From assembly GCA_041687755.1 (NCBI GenBank), contig JBDNJM010000058.1, forward strand, positions 1-64,000: DNA of 64,000 bases, in the 5' to 3' direction. Positions 42,564-51,439 of this stretch are shown one piece after another. The stretch's first letter is position 1; each line of letters starts with the position of its first letter. The notes beneath the pieces are model-generated. The model did no database searches and was not told where the DNA came from. It saw only the letters and a program-made list of their open reading frames with translations. This DNA comes from JBDNJM01 sp041687755. Lineage in GTDB: Bacteria; Planctomycetota; UBA1135; GCA-002686595. The position numbers were made by a program, and so were the translations under genes.

Positions 42564-43426
42564 TGTCCCCTGCTCCCGACCCCGATTCGATGAGTTCCTG
42601 CGAAAGCATTGCTGAGCACCTGTTCCTGACCGCCGGCGGCGACGCCGAGGCGGACGTGCAGGAGCGCACCCGGGCACATCTCGCCGAGTGCGAGCCCTGC
42701 TCGGAGCGCCTGCGAGAGATCCAGCGCCTGCGTCAGGTCTACTTCGAGAGCGCTCACCGCAGCGCCGACGACCTGACCGCCGACGAGCAGCCGGACCTCT
42801 GGTCGGGCCTGCGCTCGAAGCTCGAGGCGGAGGGGCTGCTGCGCCCTGCCGCACGACCCCAGGCGAGCGTGGCGGCTCCCGCAATCCGCATCGCTGCCGT
42901 GGAGTCCCAGGCGTCGGGCCTGCAAGTTTCCGGTGCTGGTACCGTGCTGAAGGGCCGCTTCGGGAGTGCCTTGGCCGGCCCGAATGCGTCCCGGGCTGTC
43001 GCCGGTCTGCTCGCGGGAGCGGCTGCCGGCCTGCTGATCTTCGGCCTCGGTGGCCAGCCGGATGGCGCTGGAGCCGAACAGCCGGTCGGATCGCGCGGAA
43101 CGAACGCGCTGGCCGACGCCGGCGGGACCGTGCAGTTGGACAGGGCTCCCGCGGGCCTCGCCGAGCTCACGGCCGGCTCGGAGCGCCCCGCGGCAGCCGA
43201 GCTGCGCCTGCAGAACGTGCTGGATGCCGACGTGCTCAATCGCGAGCTCGCCCGCATCAGCGACGAGGCCTGGTTGGCCAGCGGCCAGCCTGTGCTGCGC
43301 AGTGTCCTGCCCAGCGAGCCGGACCCCGCCGGCTACATCCAGGAACCGCTGACCCAGCCTTCACCGGCCACGGTGGGCTGGGGCAATGGACTGGTCGGCG
43401 CGCCGCTGCGGCTCAAAGTGCACTGA
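42563..43426 (+). CDS. Membrane anti-sigma factor with a zf-HC2-type domain
   Basis: A 287-residue protein. The N-terminal domain has Cys in MSSCESIAEHLFL and the HxxxCxxC motif HLAECEPC, the zinc-binding anti-sigma arrangement. One transmembrane helix follows (AVAGLLAGAAAGLLIFGLGG, about residues 144-163), and about 120 residues lie outside the cytoplasm. Its ATG overlaps the sigma stop by one base, the classic sigma/anti-sigma layout. A perfect hairpin (43433-43456) follows its stop. Confidence 0.87.
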   Translation: MSPAPDPDSMSSCESIAEHLFLTAGGDAEADVQERTRAHLAECEPCSERLREIQRLRQVYFESAHRSADDLTADEQPDLWSGLRSKLEAEGLLRPAARPQASVAAPAIRIAAVESQASGLQVSGAGTVLKGRFGSALAGPNASRAVAGLLAGAAAGLLIFGLGGQPDGAGAEQPVGSRGTNALADAGGTVQLDRAPAGLAELTAGSERPAAAELRLQNVLDADVLNRELARISDEAWLASGQPVLRSVLPSEPDPAGYIQEPLTQPSPATVGWGNGLVGAPLRLKVH

Positions 43427-43432
43427 TCCGCC

Positions 43433-43456
43433 GTTGGGGCAGCAAGCTGCCCCAAC
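43433..43456 (+). terminator. Stem-loop after the anti-sigma gene
   Basis: GTTGGGGCAG-CAAG-CTGCCCCAAC is a perfect 10-bp stem that starts 7 bp past the stop. There is no T run (GAAGTG follows), so it is a possible terminator or mRNA 3'-end protector. Confidence 0.6.
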
Positions 43457-43460
43457 GAAG

Positions 43461-43556
43461 TGTGCAGATCAGGTGTTTTCTAGCCCATCGGCTGACGCCG
43501 TTGAAGCGCACAGGCCGCTCACGGATTGCGCGAAGCGCAATGAGTCACGCTCTTTG
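43461..43556 (+). repeat. Dispersed stem-loop element, copy C
   Basis: About 96 bp. The left hairpin is CGGC-TGAC-GCCG, in which both arms differ from CGCC-TGAC-GGCG of the tandem array while pairing is kept. The right hairpin is ATTGCGC-GAA-GCGCAAT (43525-43541). The CAGGTG ... TAGCCCATCG block matches copies A and B. Confidence 0.85.
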
Positions 43557-43748
43557 ATCTGTTGTTGCCCTCTCTGCCGCTCATCGAGGCCTGGGCTCCG
43601 AGCATCGCAGCCCCAGCGCCTCGTCCGCGGCAAGCGCGAGCTCTCGTAGAGCATGCTGCGCGCGGCGACCCCGTTGCGTCCCTCGCGATCCGTTCCACCT
43701 CTTCTCGATGGCGCTTTTAGATGCTGTTGAGTTCAGTCCTGCTTTGCC

Positions 43749-44822
43749 TTGCTCAGGTCTCGGACGCGTCCTCGGACGAGGGGGGCCGTTGGACACAAGC
43801 CCGAGGTGCGCGCGGAGGCGAGTCGAAAACACGATCGCGGGCGTGGCTCGGACTCCGCCAGCGGCCCTGGGGCGTTTGCGGGCAGGAGCGTTCGGCCGTT
43901 GCTCGGTTCGGAGGATCTCGCCGTGCGCGAGGCCGGGTTCCCGGCGGTGGTGGAGCGAGCGCGTTGGGAACTCGAAGCTCGGGCGTTCCTGGACGAGCTC
44001 TCCTGCTCGTCTGAGGTGCAGCTCGCCTGGACCGCGCGCCTCGCGCTGCGTGGACTCGACCGACCGCCGATCATCAACCTCCACTTGGCGGAACCGATCG
44101 CCATCGGCGTCGGTGAGTTCTCGCTGCAGATCGCTCAGCAGATCGAACGCGAACTCGGTCGGTTCCTCAACCCGAGCCTGGCGTTCCTGACCGCGGGGCG
44201 CGCGGCACCGAGTGCGGCCGAGGGATCCGCGCCGCGCAGCACGCGCGTCACGGTGGTTGAAGCCGAGCTGTCGGGGTCGCCCGACGGCGAAGCGGCCGCC
44301 GGCGTCGAAGCGGTGTCGCCGAGGCCGGAGCCCTCGATCGTCGCGCCCGACGACTTGCTCGAGCAGCTCTCGCTCGAGCAGCTGGAGCTGGCCCGCGCGC
44401 TGCGCGAGCGCATCAGCAGAGGGGGGTGTCTGGATGACCGGACCCGAGGGCTCGTTCTACATCGCCAAGGTCCGCGCGGCACCGCTCGTGGAGGTGCGCC
44501 CCTGGATCGTCTAGGGGTCCAGGTGGCCGAAGTGCTGCCCAGCGGGGTGAGGCTGTTCTCGGTCCCGCCGGGCACGCTTGCTGAGGCGCTGAGGCTGAAT
44601 CCGGGAGACGTGCTGGTCGAGCTTTGCGGCCGGGTGCTGCGCGAGCCGGACGACATTGGTCGGGCCCTCGCGGAGCGTCTCAAGGACGCCCCGATAACGA
44701 TGCGCTGCCTGGAGCGCGGGCTGATTCAGCGCAGCGCCGTCTGGGCCGCGCCGAGAACGGCGCCTGAAGCGCCAGCGGAGAGTCCTGCCGTTCCCAGTCA
44801 GGACGTCTCAGAGAAGCGCTGA
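43749..44822 (+). CDS. PDZ-domain protein, probably secreted, with a suspected frameshift near the start
   Basis: In this frame the protein has 357 residues. A HEAT-like part (LAVREAGFPAVVERARWELE, then AWTARLALRGLDRPP) is followed by a disordered Glu/Ala-rich linker. A PDZ-like domain lies near the C-terminus (LGVQVAEVLPSGVRLFSVPP, then RLNPGDVLVELCGRVLREPD). The annotated start is a TTG at 43749 with an odd Arg-rich N-terminus. In another frame, ATG at 43721 gives a good signal peptide (MLLSSVLLCLAQVSDASSDE) and runs into a GGGGGG at 43781-43786; a +1 shift just after it would join the two. The gene may therefore be frameshifted, or the sequence may have an error. The function is unknown. 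Confidence 0.6.
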   Translation: MLRSRTRPRTRGAVGHKPEVRAEASRKHDRGRGSDSASGPGAFAGRSVRPLLGSEDLAVREAGFPAVVERARWELEARAFLDELSCSSEVQLAWTARLALRGLDRPPIINLHLAEPIAIGVGEFSLQIAQQIERELGRFLNPSLAFLTAGRAAPSAAEGSAPRSTRVTVVEAELSGSPDGEAAAGVEAVSPRPEPSIVAPDDLLEQLSLEQLELARALRERISRGGCLDDRTRGLVLHRQGPRGTARGGAPLDRLGVQVAEVLPSGVRLFSVPPGTLAEALRLNPGDVLVELCGRVLREPDDIGRALAERLKDAPITMRCLERGLIQRSAVWAAPRTAPEAPAESPAVPSQDVSEKR

Positions 44823-44892
44823 CCCTTGCTAGGCCTGACGCCGTGAAGCCAACTTGAAGGGTGGGGTCGCGGGGGAGCTTCCGGCCGTCTTG

Positions 44893-44961
44893 CTCACGCT
44901 GAGTGAATCGTTGCGCTCGCGCGCAAACCCTTCACGCGAGGTGCCTCCAGCGCCGTCTAGA
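44893..44961 (-). repeat. Dispersed stem-loop element, degenerate copy D
   Basis: On the minus strand this aligns with copy A from CGCGTGAA through the hairpin TTGCGC-GCGA-GCGCAA (44911-44926) to TTCACTCAGCGTGAG. The left half is largely lost. It lies between convergent genes. Confidence 0.75.
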
Positions 44962-45020
44962 CGATGATCTGGAGTCCAGCGAGCGGCCTGCTGCCGAGCA
45001 GCGCACGCTCCAGAGGCCCC

Positions 45021-46031
45021 TCACCGGCTGGCGATCTGCGCCTCGGCCTCGCGCCTAAGCTGCCAGGCACGCTGGAGGTCGGGGTCCTCGAACGGCAGGT
45101 TCGAGCGCCCGATGAACACGCTCAGGTCCTGAATCGCGCCTTCGGGATCGCCCAAGCGCTGACGCAGCTGACCGCGACGTGAGAACACCTCCACGTCGCT
45201 TGCGTCAAGCTTGATCGCCTCGTCGAGGTGGGCGAGCGCGCGGGTGGGGTGATCGAGTTCGAGCTCCAGAGAGTGCGCGAACAAGTGGGTGTCAAGCAAC
45301 AGCTGGCGGTTGTCCCGCACGAGCTCGCGCAGCCGGGCCTGGGCCCTCACGTCGAGGGAGTCGAGCGGATCGGCCAGCAGCGAGCTGGTCTCCTTGAGCT
45401 TGAACGCGAGGCATTCGATCAGTTGGCCGGTGTATCCGAGGCTGGTCTCGTACTCGCCGAGCAGCGACCAGGTGCGCTGGAGCCCGTTGAGGCCCTTGAC
45501 GTGCTCAGGCTCGATACGCAGAACCTGCTTGTACTCGTTGATGGCGCGGTTCCAGCGCAGGATCGCCTCGCCGCGCAGGCGCTTGACGTCCTTCTCGAGG
45601 CCATCCGACCCGCGGCTGGTGGGCAGCTGATCTCCGCGCTCGACTGCGAGCCCGTTCTGGTCGTGCAGGATGCCGAGGCGCTCCTGGGTCTCGCCGAGAC
45701 CCAGGTTGACGCGGAAGTCCTCCTCATCCTGCATGCCCTCGAACACGTACTCGGCCTTCCAGAGACTCTCGCTGTCCCCGCGCTGCAGGTTTACCCACCC
45801 CAGGATCAGCTGCAGGGTCTTGTCGCTCTCGTCCACAGCGAGCCCGCGCAGGGCCTGGTCTTCGGCGCGGTCGAGATCGCCCGATTCGTAATAGGTCAGG
45901 GCCGTCTCGCGGTGGATCTCCAGCTTCACATCCGGCGAGATCTTGCCGCGCACGTCGACGCAGCCATCGAGGGCCAGCAGACCGGAGGCCAGCAGCAGGA
46001 GACCGAAGGGGCGGAGGATGGATCGTTGCAT
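45021..46031 (-). CDS. TPR-repeat lipoprotein
   Basis: A 336-residue lipoprotein. The signal peptide MQRSILRPFGLLLLASGLLALDGC ends at a lipobox Cys24, followed by Val-Asp, so outer-membrane sorting is likely. The mature part is made of tetratricopeptide helices (AEDQALRGLAVDESDKTLQL, AINEYKQVLRIEPEHVKGLN, ALAHLDEAIKLDASDVEVFS and similar). TPR lipoproteins act as scaffolds in envelope assembly, but no partner is evident. Confidence 0.78.
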   Translation of the reverse strand: MQRSILRPFGLLLLASGLLALDGCVDVRGKISPDVKLEIHRETALTYYESGDLDRAEDQALRGLAVDESDKTLQLILGWVNLQRGDSESLWKAEYVFEGMQDEEDFRVNLGLGETQERLGILHDQNGLAVERGDQLPTSRGSDGLEKDVKRLRGEAILRWNRAINEYKQVLRIEPEHVKGLNGLQRTWSLLGEYETSLGYTGQLIECLAFKLKETSSLLADPLDSLDVRAQARLRELVRDNRQLLLDTHLFAHSLELELDHPTRALAHLDEAIKLDASDVEVFSRRGQLRQRLGDPEGAIQDLSVFIGRSNLPFEDPDLQRAWQLRREAEAQIASR

Positions 46032-46180
46032 GGGAGGTCACGGCTCGGCGAGTGGACGACGAATCAGGGAAGAGCTGTGGGGTCGAATTCTGGGGCGCGG
46101 AGGTGCCGACCGGATGCGGGCTCTGGGTGGCCAGTGGACCCGTGGGGGGTGCCGTCGCTACCCCCCCGAGCCCCCGGAGG

Positions 46181-47746
46181 CTACCTGGTCGCGTCCAGGA
46201 GGCGCTGCAGTCGGTCGGGTTCCATGCGCACATCGCGGCGCTTGCCCCCGGCGAGGGTCACCAGGCCCGGGGGCGCGCCCTTGGGCTTCTTGACCTGCTT
46301 GACCGGCACGACGTGGACGCCGGCCCGGCGGGCCTCCTTCTGAGGTGAAAAGTGAATCGCGAGGATGGCGGCGTCGAGGACGTCCTCGGGGTGCGGCTCG
46401 CAGCCCTTCTTGCAGCGCAGAATTACGTGGCTGCCGGGGGAGTCGGAGGTGTGCAGCCAGAGGTCGTTGCCCCGGGCGACACGGAAGGTGAGCTGGTCGT
46501 TGTCGCGACTGCTGCGGCCGACCAGGATCTCGGCTCCGTGGAGTCCGACGAACGGGCGGTAGGGGCGCCGCTCCTTCTTCTCTTGGACATGCACGGCCCG
46601 GGCGGCCTTGAGCGGCTCGAGCAGGCCGGCCTGGACGGCGGCCGTCTCGGCACCGAGCGGGTCGGAGTCTAGGCGCTCCGCGATCAGTCGCTCTAGGGCC
46701 TCGACCTGCCCGCGCGCGCGCTCGATCTCGCGCTCGACTTCGGCGGCGGCGCGGTCGAGCTTCTGGGCGCGCTTGAACACGCGCTCGACGTTCTCGGGGC
46801 CGGAGCGGCGCGGGTCGAGTTCGATGCGGCGCGGCTCGCCGGTCTCGCTGTACCAGTCCTGCAGCAGAATCGATTCCATGCCGCGCTGCAGTTCGCCCAG
46901 CGCGGCCTTGAGCAGTTCACCGTCCTGGGCGACGCGTTCAGCGCCGGCGGCAGCGATCCGACGCTGCTCGAGCCCGTGAACAGTAGAGCGCGCCCGCTGC
47001 AGGCGGCGTTCGAGGCGCTCGCGCACGCGTTTCGCGTCGCGCTCGACGTGCACGCGTTCGACTTGGGCGCCAATCACGCTCTCGATGCGACGCGACAGCG
47101 GTGCGTCGACGCCCCGCGGTCCTCCGGTGACTTCTTCGTCGTCGGCGTGCAGCGGGATGGTCTCGAGGAGAGCTCGCGGCGGCCCCGAGATATTCGGCGC
47201 TGCACCGGGCGGAGGCACCCAGGGTTCGCCGACGGTCAACCGCGGAGGGCGAGGCGCTGCACCGCCCTTCTTCTTGGTGGGGGCGTTGACCAGCAGTTCG
47301 AGGACCCGCTCGGAACCGTCGAGCAGCATCAGGTTGGCGTGCCGCCCGGTGAGTTCAGCGAGCAGAGCACAGCGACCGCTGGCACCGACCTCCTCGGCGG
47401 CGCCCTCGAAGGCGAACAGGGCCATTCGATCGCCCCGGGGCTGTTCGATGCGAGCGAGCCGGGCGCCGCGCAGGCAGCGGTCGATGCGCTCGAAGAACGG
47501 GCCGATCGGACCGGCGTAGCGCTGCACTCGGCCGTGCTGAAGGTGCACCCGCGGCCCGTCTGGAGAGACCGAAACGCGCAGCCGCCGCACGCTGTCCTCG
47601 GGCCCGTGGAACACGAGCAGGGCGTCGCGCGGCGGCAACGCCTGCACTTCGCGCAGGGTGGCCCCGAGGAACACGGTCCGCAGCTCTTCGAGCACCTCGC
47701 CTAGAGCGGTTGCGGTCAGCGCAGCGGCGGGATGATCCGAAGCCAT
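46181..47746 (-). CDS. rqcH: NFACT-family protein RqcH-like (ribosome quality control)
   Basis: A 521-residue NFACT protein related to RqcH/Rqc2, which binds stalled 50S subunits and directs C-terminal Ala tailing. The N-terminal NFACT-N lobe (LGEVLEELRTVFLGATLREV) is followed by helices and a coiled coil at about 230-400 (RERLERRLQRARSTVHGLEQ). The NFACT-R domain is at about 405-515 (PYRPFVGLHGAEILVGRSSR, NDLWLHTSDSPGSHVILR). It lies 15 bp after ndk, in one operon. Older annotations call such proteins fibronectin-binding. Confidence 0.88.
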   Translation of the reverse strand: MASDHPAAALTATALGEVLEELRTVFLGATLREVQALPPRDALLVFHGPEDSVRRLRVSVSPDGPRVHLQHGRVQRYAGPIGPFFERIDRCLRGARLARIEQPRGDRMALFAFEGAAEEVGASGRCALLAELTGRHANLMLLDGSERVLELLVNAPTKKKGGAAPRPPRLTVGEPWVPPPGAAPNISGPPRALLETIPLHADDEEVTGGPRGVDAPLSRRIESVIGAQVERVHVERDAKRVRERLERRLQRARSTVHGLEQRRIAAAGAERVAQDGELLKAALGELQRGMESILLQDWYSETGEPRRIELDPRRSGPENVERVFKRAQKLDRAAAEVEREIERARGQVEALERLIAERLDSDPLGAETAAVQAGLLEPLKAARAVHVQEKKERRPYRPFVGLHGAEILVGRSSRDNDQLTFRVARGNDLWLHTSDSPGSHVILRCKKGCEPHPEDVLDAAILAIHFSPQKEARRAGVHVVPVKQVKKPKGAPPGLVTLAGGKRRDVRMEPDRLQRLLDATR

Positions 47747-47761
47747 GGGGGGGTCAGCGGG

Positions 47762-48232
47762 TCAGGAAAGCTCTTCCTTGACGCTGTAGGTCCACTCCAG
47801 CGAGCAGGGCGTCCATTCGACGAGTTCTTGCGCCTCGGGGAAGAAGAGCGAGAGCTCGGTCGCGGCGGACTCGGGGCCGTCCGAGCCGTGCACGAGGTTG
47901 TTCGAGAAGGACATGCCCAGGTCGCCACGGATCGTTCCCGGCGCGGCTTCGGCGGAGTTGGTGGCGCCTATCAGGGTGCGCGCGACGCTGATCGCGTTCT
48001 TGCCCTCGAAGGCGAACGCGACGACCGGGCCGGAGCCCATGAACTCGACGAGGCTGCCGAAGAAAGGGCGCTCCTTGTGGACCGCGTAGTGCTGCTCGAG
48101 GAGGGCGCTCTCGAACTGACGCAGCTTCATGCCGACGAGCTTCAGGCCCTTGTCTTCGAAGCGGGAGAGGATGTGGCCGACGAGCCCGCGCTGGACGGCA
48201 TCGGGCTTGGCGAGGATGAGGGTGCGTTCCAT
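47762..48232 (-). CDS. ndk: Nucleoside diphosphate kinase
   Basis: A 156-residue kinase balancing NTP and dNTP pools. ERTLILAKPDAVQRGLVG is the N-terminal signature, HYAVHKERPFFGSLVEFM the nucleotide site, and NLVHGSDGPESA contains the phospho-accepting histidine. The protein is slightly longer than usual at the C-terminus. ATG at 48232 matches the family; the longer frame to 48370 has no support. rqcH follows 15 bp downstream. Confidence 0.96.
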   Translation of the reverse strand: MERTLILAKPDAVQRGLVGHILSRFEDKGLKLVGMKLRQFESALLEQHYAVHKERPFFGSLVEFMGSGPVVAFAFEGKNAISVARTLIGATNSAEAAPGTIRGDLGMSFSNNLVHGSDGPESAATELSLFFPEAQELVEWTPCSLEWTYSVKEELS

Positions 48233-49324
48233 GGTCAGGTTCGGTCGGGACTTCGGGGTCCGATGGGGGTCGTGGGATGCGTAGGCCGCACGGGCTAGGG
48301 CCCTCGATGGGAGGGTCGGGCCCGACGGTTGCCCGGTGTGGGGAGAGGAAGGCGTGGCGCGCAGGTTCACGGACCGGCGCGCGCCGACCGCGGGAGGAAG
48401 CTTTAAGACGGGCGACGGTCAGGGCTCGCCCCAGTGCGGTGGCTGCCGGTCCGGGGCGGCCCCAGGGACAGCCCCGGCAGGCCGGTCAACGAACCTCCCC
48501 TACGGAAGCAGGCTCGCTGTAGAGCCCTGGCCGCAAGCGTTGGTTCGTCAAGTTCCCGGAGAGCAAAGTGCCCACTCCGGAAGGCAACGGGGCGTCTGCG
48601 GGCCGGAAGAGTCTACGGCGGCACTCTGCTGTCGCTAGGGGCTTTCGACACCAGGCGGGCACCTCTGGCACGGGGGCGGTGGCGGTGCTGGTGGCACGGA
48701 AGACCCTGCGCCGGGGACCCTGCGCCGGGGATCCGGTCCCGGTGGCGGAGCTCTTGGCCCCGCACGATGCGCATTCCTGACCACGGTCGCGGTGCTGCGG
48801 GGCTGCGGAGACAGAATCGGCGTCGTCGCAGTCCTTTTCTGGCCGGCGGCTCTTCTTTGGGGTGGGTCGCATCCTTAACCTGTCTGCGCCTGAGGGTCCT
48901 CGGATCCGCCAGGACCTCCGGATGCACCGGATCCGCCTCCGGTCACGGGGCCGGGCTCGAGGCAAGCGGAGGACGAGGCCCGGGTCCGGCGCTCATCAGC
49001 GGTCCGCCTGCCATCTATTCCCGGCTTCTGCGGGTCGTGTGCAAGGTGCGACGCTTTGCCGCATATCGGGGGTCTGTTCGACGGCGTATAACTTTGCGCC
49101 CCGAAGGGATCTCGGCGCCGCTGGCTCGACCTTCGAACGCTCTTTCATATCCGCACAACGCAGTCCGCGAGCGGCCGTTCCTAGGTTCGGCCAGTCGTGC
49201 CGCGCGAGCCGTCCTCCGCTCCGACAGCGCGGGCCACAGGTTTGCTTCCCCCTTGGGTGCAGGACCTCGAAGGCCGCCCGGTTCCTCGCGGTTCCGTTCC
49301 TAAACGAACCCAACCTGCAGAGCG
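48233..49324. other. 1.1-kb gene-free region between ndk and the ATP synthase operon
   Basis: No open frame here looks like a gene: all are Arg/Ser/Pro-rich with no family likeness or start context. It must contain the divergent promoters of ndk and the atp operon. I see a TATAAC at 49087-49092 as a possible -10 without a good -35, and a direct repeat ACCCTGCGCCGGGG twice at about 48704-48731. An unrecognised structured RNA or a decayed gene is possible; none of RNase P, tmRNA, 6S or SRP RNA was recognised. Confidence 0.5.
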
Positions 49325-49708
49325 ATGCATCCTGACCCCAAGCGCCCGCCCGCTCCCGGAGATCCGGTCCCCGGCCGTGCCAGCGCCCCGAACGCCGCTG
49401 GAGAACTGCACGCCGGTGTTGACGGGCCCCCCGAAACCCAGCGGGACGATTCCAGTCTTCCCGGGGGGGACCTGATCCTTGATTCCGGCCCCGAGAAAAT
49501 CCGCACATGGATGGCTCCGGGCGGGGGTGACATGATGGGCGCCGGCATGCAGTTCGCCGGGGCCTTGCTGGTCTTCACCCTCGGTGGCAACTGGCTCGAC
49601 GGCAAGTTCGGCACCAAACCCTGGCTGCTCCTGACCGGCATCGCCCTCGGTCTCGTCGGCGGATTCATCTCGCTCCTCAAACAAGCCCAGGCCGCCAGTC
49701 GCGGCTGA
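49325..49708 (+). CDS. atpZ: AtpZ/AtpI-like F0F1 ATPase accessory protein
   Basis: A 127-residue protein. The first 75 residues are Pro/Gly/Asp-rich and probably disordered. Two membrane helices follow (GMQFAGALLVFTLGGNWLDG and WLLLTGIALGLVGGFISLLK), the AtpZ/AtpI small-protein pattern. AtpZ/AtpI help assemble or supply ions to the F0 sector. It opens the atp operon. ATG at 49325. Confidence 0.8.
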   Translation: MHPDPKRPPAPGDPVPGRASAPNAAGELHAGVDGPPETQRDDSSLPGGDLILDSGPEKIRTWMAPGGGDMMGAGMQFAGALLVFTLGGNWLDGKFGTKPWLLLTGIALGLVGGFISLLKQAQAASRG

Positions 49709-49780
49709 GGCAACCCCTTCCTCTCCACCTGTCCTGAAGGTGCCCCACAGGCACCCGCCCGCCCGAGTTCCCCCCGCTCG

Positions 49781-50206
49781 ATGCGACTCTCCACCCTCCT
49801 CAGCCTCGGCCTTGTCGCCGCCTCTGCCGCCATCGGCGCAGGGGTGGGCGGTGCTGTGGGGCTCGGGTTGTTCGCAGGCACGTGCCTTGGGGCCTCACTG
49901 AGCGGGTTTGCGACGGCAATTCAGCGGCGGCTCGTGGCCGAACGGCCGCACCTGGTGCTGCCGGCCTTTGCGGCCGCCTTCGGCGCGAAGCTGATGCTGC
50001 TGTTCCTGCTGCTCGGCCTCGTGCTGCTCGCGCCCGAGTTGGCGCGCACCCTTCATCCAGTCGCCCTGCTGCTGTCCTTCGGCGCATCGGCGATTCTCGT
50101 GCTCTTCGCGGGCGCCTTCGAGATCAGCAGCGCGCTGCGATCTGCACCGCGCAGCTCTTCCCAGGCGGCTTCCGCCACGCTCCCGACCCACGCGACCCCC
50201 TCGTGA
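49781..50206 (+). CDS. atpI: ATP synthase subunit I-like membrane protein
   Basis: A 141-residue protein with four hydrophobic helices (LLSLGLVAASAAIGAGVGGA, GLGLFAGTCLGASLSGF, LPAFAAAFGAKLMLLFLLLG and VALLLSFGASAILVLFAG). The position between atpZ and atpB and the length match AtpI, which helps c-ring assembly. Its TGA overlaps the GTG start of atpB (GTGA). Confidence 0.72.
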   Translation: MRLSTLLSLGLVAASAAIGAGVGGAVGLGLFAGTCLGASLSGFATAIQRRLVAERPHLVLPAFAAAFGAKLMLLFLLLGLVLLAPELARTLHPVALLLSFGASAILVLFAGAFEISSALRSAPRSSSQAASATLPTHATPS

Positions 50207-51330
50207 GCCAACTCTTCTCTCCGCGTCTGCTGGCCATTCTCGCCGTCCTGGCGGGAACCCTCTACGTCAACGCGAACCACGTCGCTCACCACGACGCGGA
50301 CTTCGAGGCGAACCCCTCTGAGGTGTTCACGACGCTGTTCATGCACCTCATGCCGGAACCGCTGATCGCGGGTCACGGTACTAGTGAGGGGGATGAGCAC
50401 GGTGCGGAAGATCACGGTGCCGAAGACCACGCGGCGGACTCCCACGGAGCGGCAGCAGGGCACGGAGCGGCAGCAGGGCACGGCGCGGCAGCAGGGCACG
50501 GAGCGGCAGCAGGGCACGGCGCGGCAGCAGGGCACGGCGCGGCAGCAGGGCACGGCGAGGATCCGCTGATCTCGCTGCCGCTGCCCGGCTTCCTCGGGAT
50601 CTTCAACATGAACGGGGCGAAGGAGGGGGCGCAGCTGGTGTTCACGAACCTGCAGCTGTTCCAGCTTGTTTCTGTGCTGCTGGTGTTCCTGTGCCTCTCC
50701 GGAGTCCCGAGCTACCTGCGCACCGGCAAGGGCGACATCGTGACCCGGTTCTTCGCTGGCTTTGCCCACTGGATCCGCGACGACGTCGTCTACTCAGTGA
50801 TGGGTAAGGAGCTCGGTAGGCGCTGGCTTCCGTTCTTCCTGAGCATCTTCTTCTTCATCCTGTTCATGAACGTGATGGGGCTGCTCCCGCACAGTTCGAC
50901 AGCGACTGCCAGCATCTTCATCACCGGTGGCCTGGCCGCGATCACGCTGGCCAGCATGCTGATCTTCGGCATGAAGGAGCAGGGCGTCCTCGCCTTCTGG
51001 AAGAACCTCGTCCCGCACGTGCCGCTGGCCCTTTGGCCGCTCATGTTCGTCGTCGAGATCATGGGCGTGATCGTTAAGCCCGTCGCGCTCATGTTGCGTT
51101 TGTTCGCGACGATGATGGGGGGGCACATGGTGGTGCTTACCTTCATGGGCCTGATTTTCTTCCTGGGCTTCGAGATGTCGACGGGCATTGCGATCATCGC
51201 GGCGCCCATGGCCGTCGGCTTCGCGGTGTTCATCATGATCATCGAAGCCTTCGTCGTCCTGCTGCAGGCTTTCATCTTCACGCAGCTGTCGGTGATCTTC
51301 ATCAACGCGTCGATCCACCCCGAGCACTAA
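50203..51330 (+). CDS. atpB: ATP synthase subunit a with a His-rich periplasmic repeat insertion
   Basis: The F0 stator subunit that forms the proton half-channels. 375 residues from GTG 50203 (coupled to atpI). After an N-terminal signal/helix, residues about 56-120 are a His/Gly/Ala/Asp-rich insertion with six perfect HGAAAG units (81-116). The functional core follows: LMLRLFATMMGGHMVVL carries the essential Arg, and the last helices (FVVLLQAFIFTQLSVIFI) are typical. The insertion is absent from standard AtpB and should face the periplasm; a proton- or metal-buffering role is inferred only. Confidence 0.95.
   Translation: MSQLFSPRLLAILAVLAGTLYVNANHVAHHDADFEANPSEVFTTLFMHLMPEPLIAGHGTSEGDEHGAEDHGAEDHAADSHGAAAGHGAAAGHGAAAGHGAAAGHGAAAGHGAAAGHGEDPLISLPLPGFLGIFNMNGAKEGAQLVFTNLQLFQLVSVLLVFLCLSGVPSYLRTGKGDIVTRFFAGFAHWIRDDVVYSVMGKELGRRWLPFFLSIFFFILFMNVMGLLPHSSTATASIFITGGLAAITLASMLIFGMKEQGVLAFWKNLVPHVPLALWPLMFVVEIMGVIVKPVALMLRLFATMMGGHMVVLTFMGLIFFLGFEMSTGIAIIAAPMAVGFAVFIMIIEAFVVLLQAFIFTQLSVIFINASIHPEH
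50443..50550 (+). repeat. 18-nt in-frame repeat encoding HGAAAG, six copies
   Basis: Units start at 50443, 50461, 50479, 50497, 50515 and 50533. Units differ only in whether a CACGGAGCGG or CACGGCGCGG start is used, so recent slippage or conversion is likely. Copy number could vary between strains. Confidence 0.95.
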
Positions 51331-51439
51331 GCCACGGGGTCGGCGGCGGGCGTCCTGTCCGCGCAGCCGAATCCCCAAGCTTTCGACCCCCCCTTCCTAA
51401 CTGGGCGCGAGCCCACTCATCACGTCCCTTCACGATCCC

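Noticed and set aside
48486..48965. Cys-containing minus-strand frame in the same gap
   Set aside because: The cysteines are not arranged in a known motif and composition is like the non-coding surroundings.
48434..49303. Plus-strand reading frame in the gap before the atp operon
   Set aside because: Arg/Ser/Gly-rich with no family motif, no start context, and several equally long frames overlap it.
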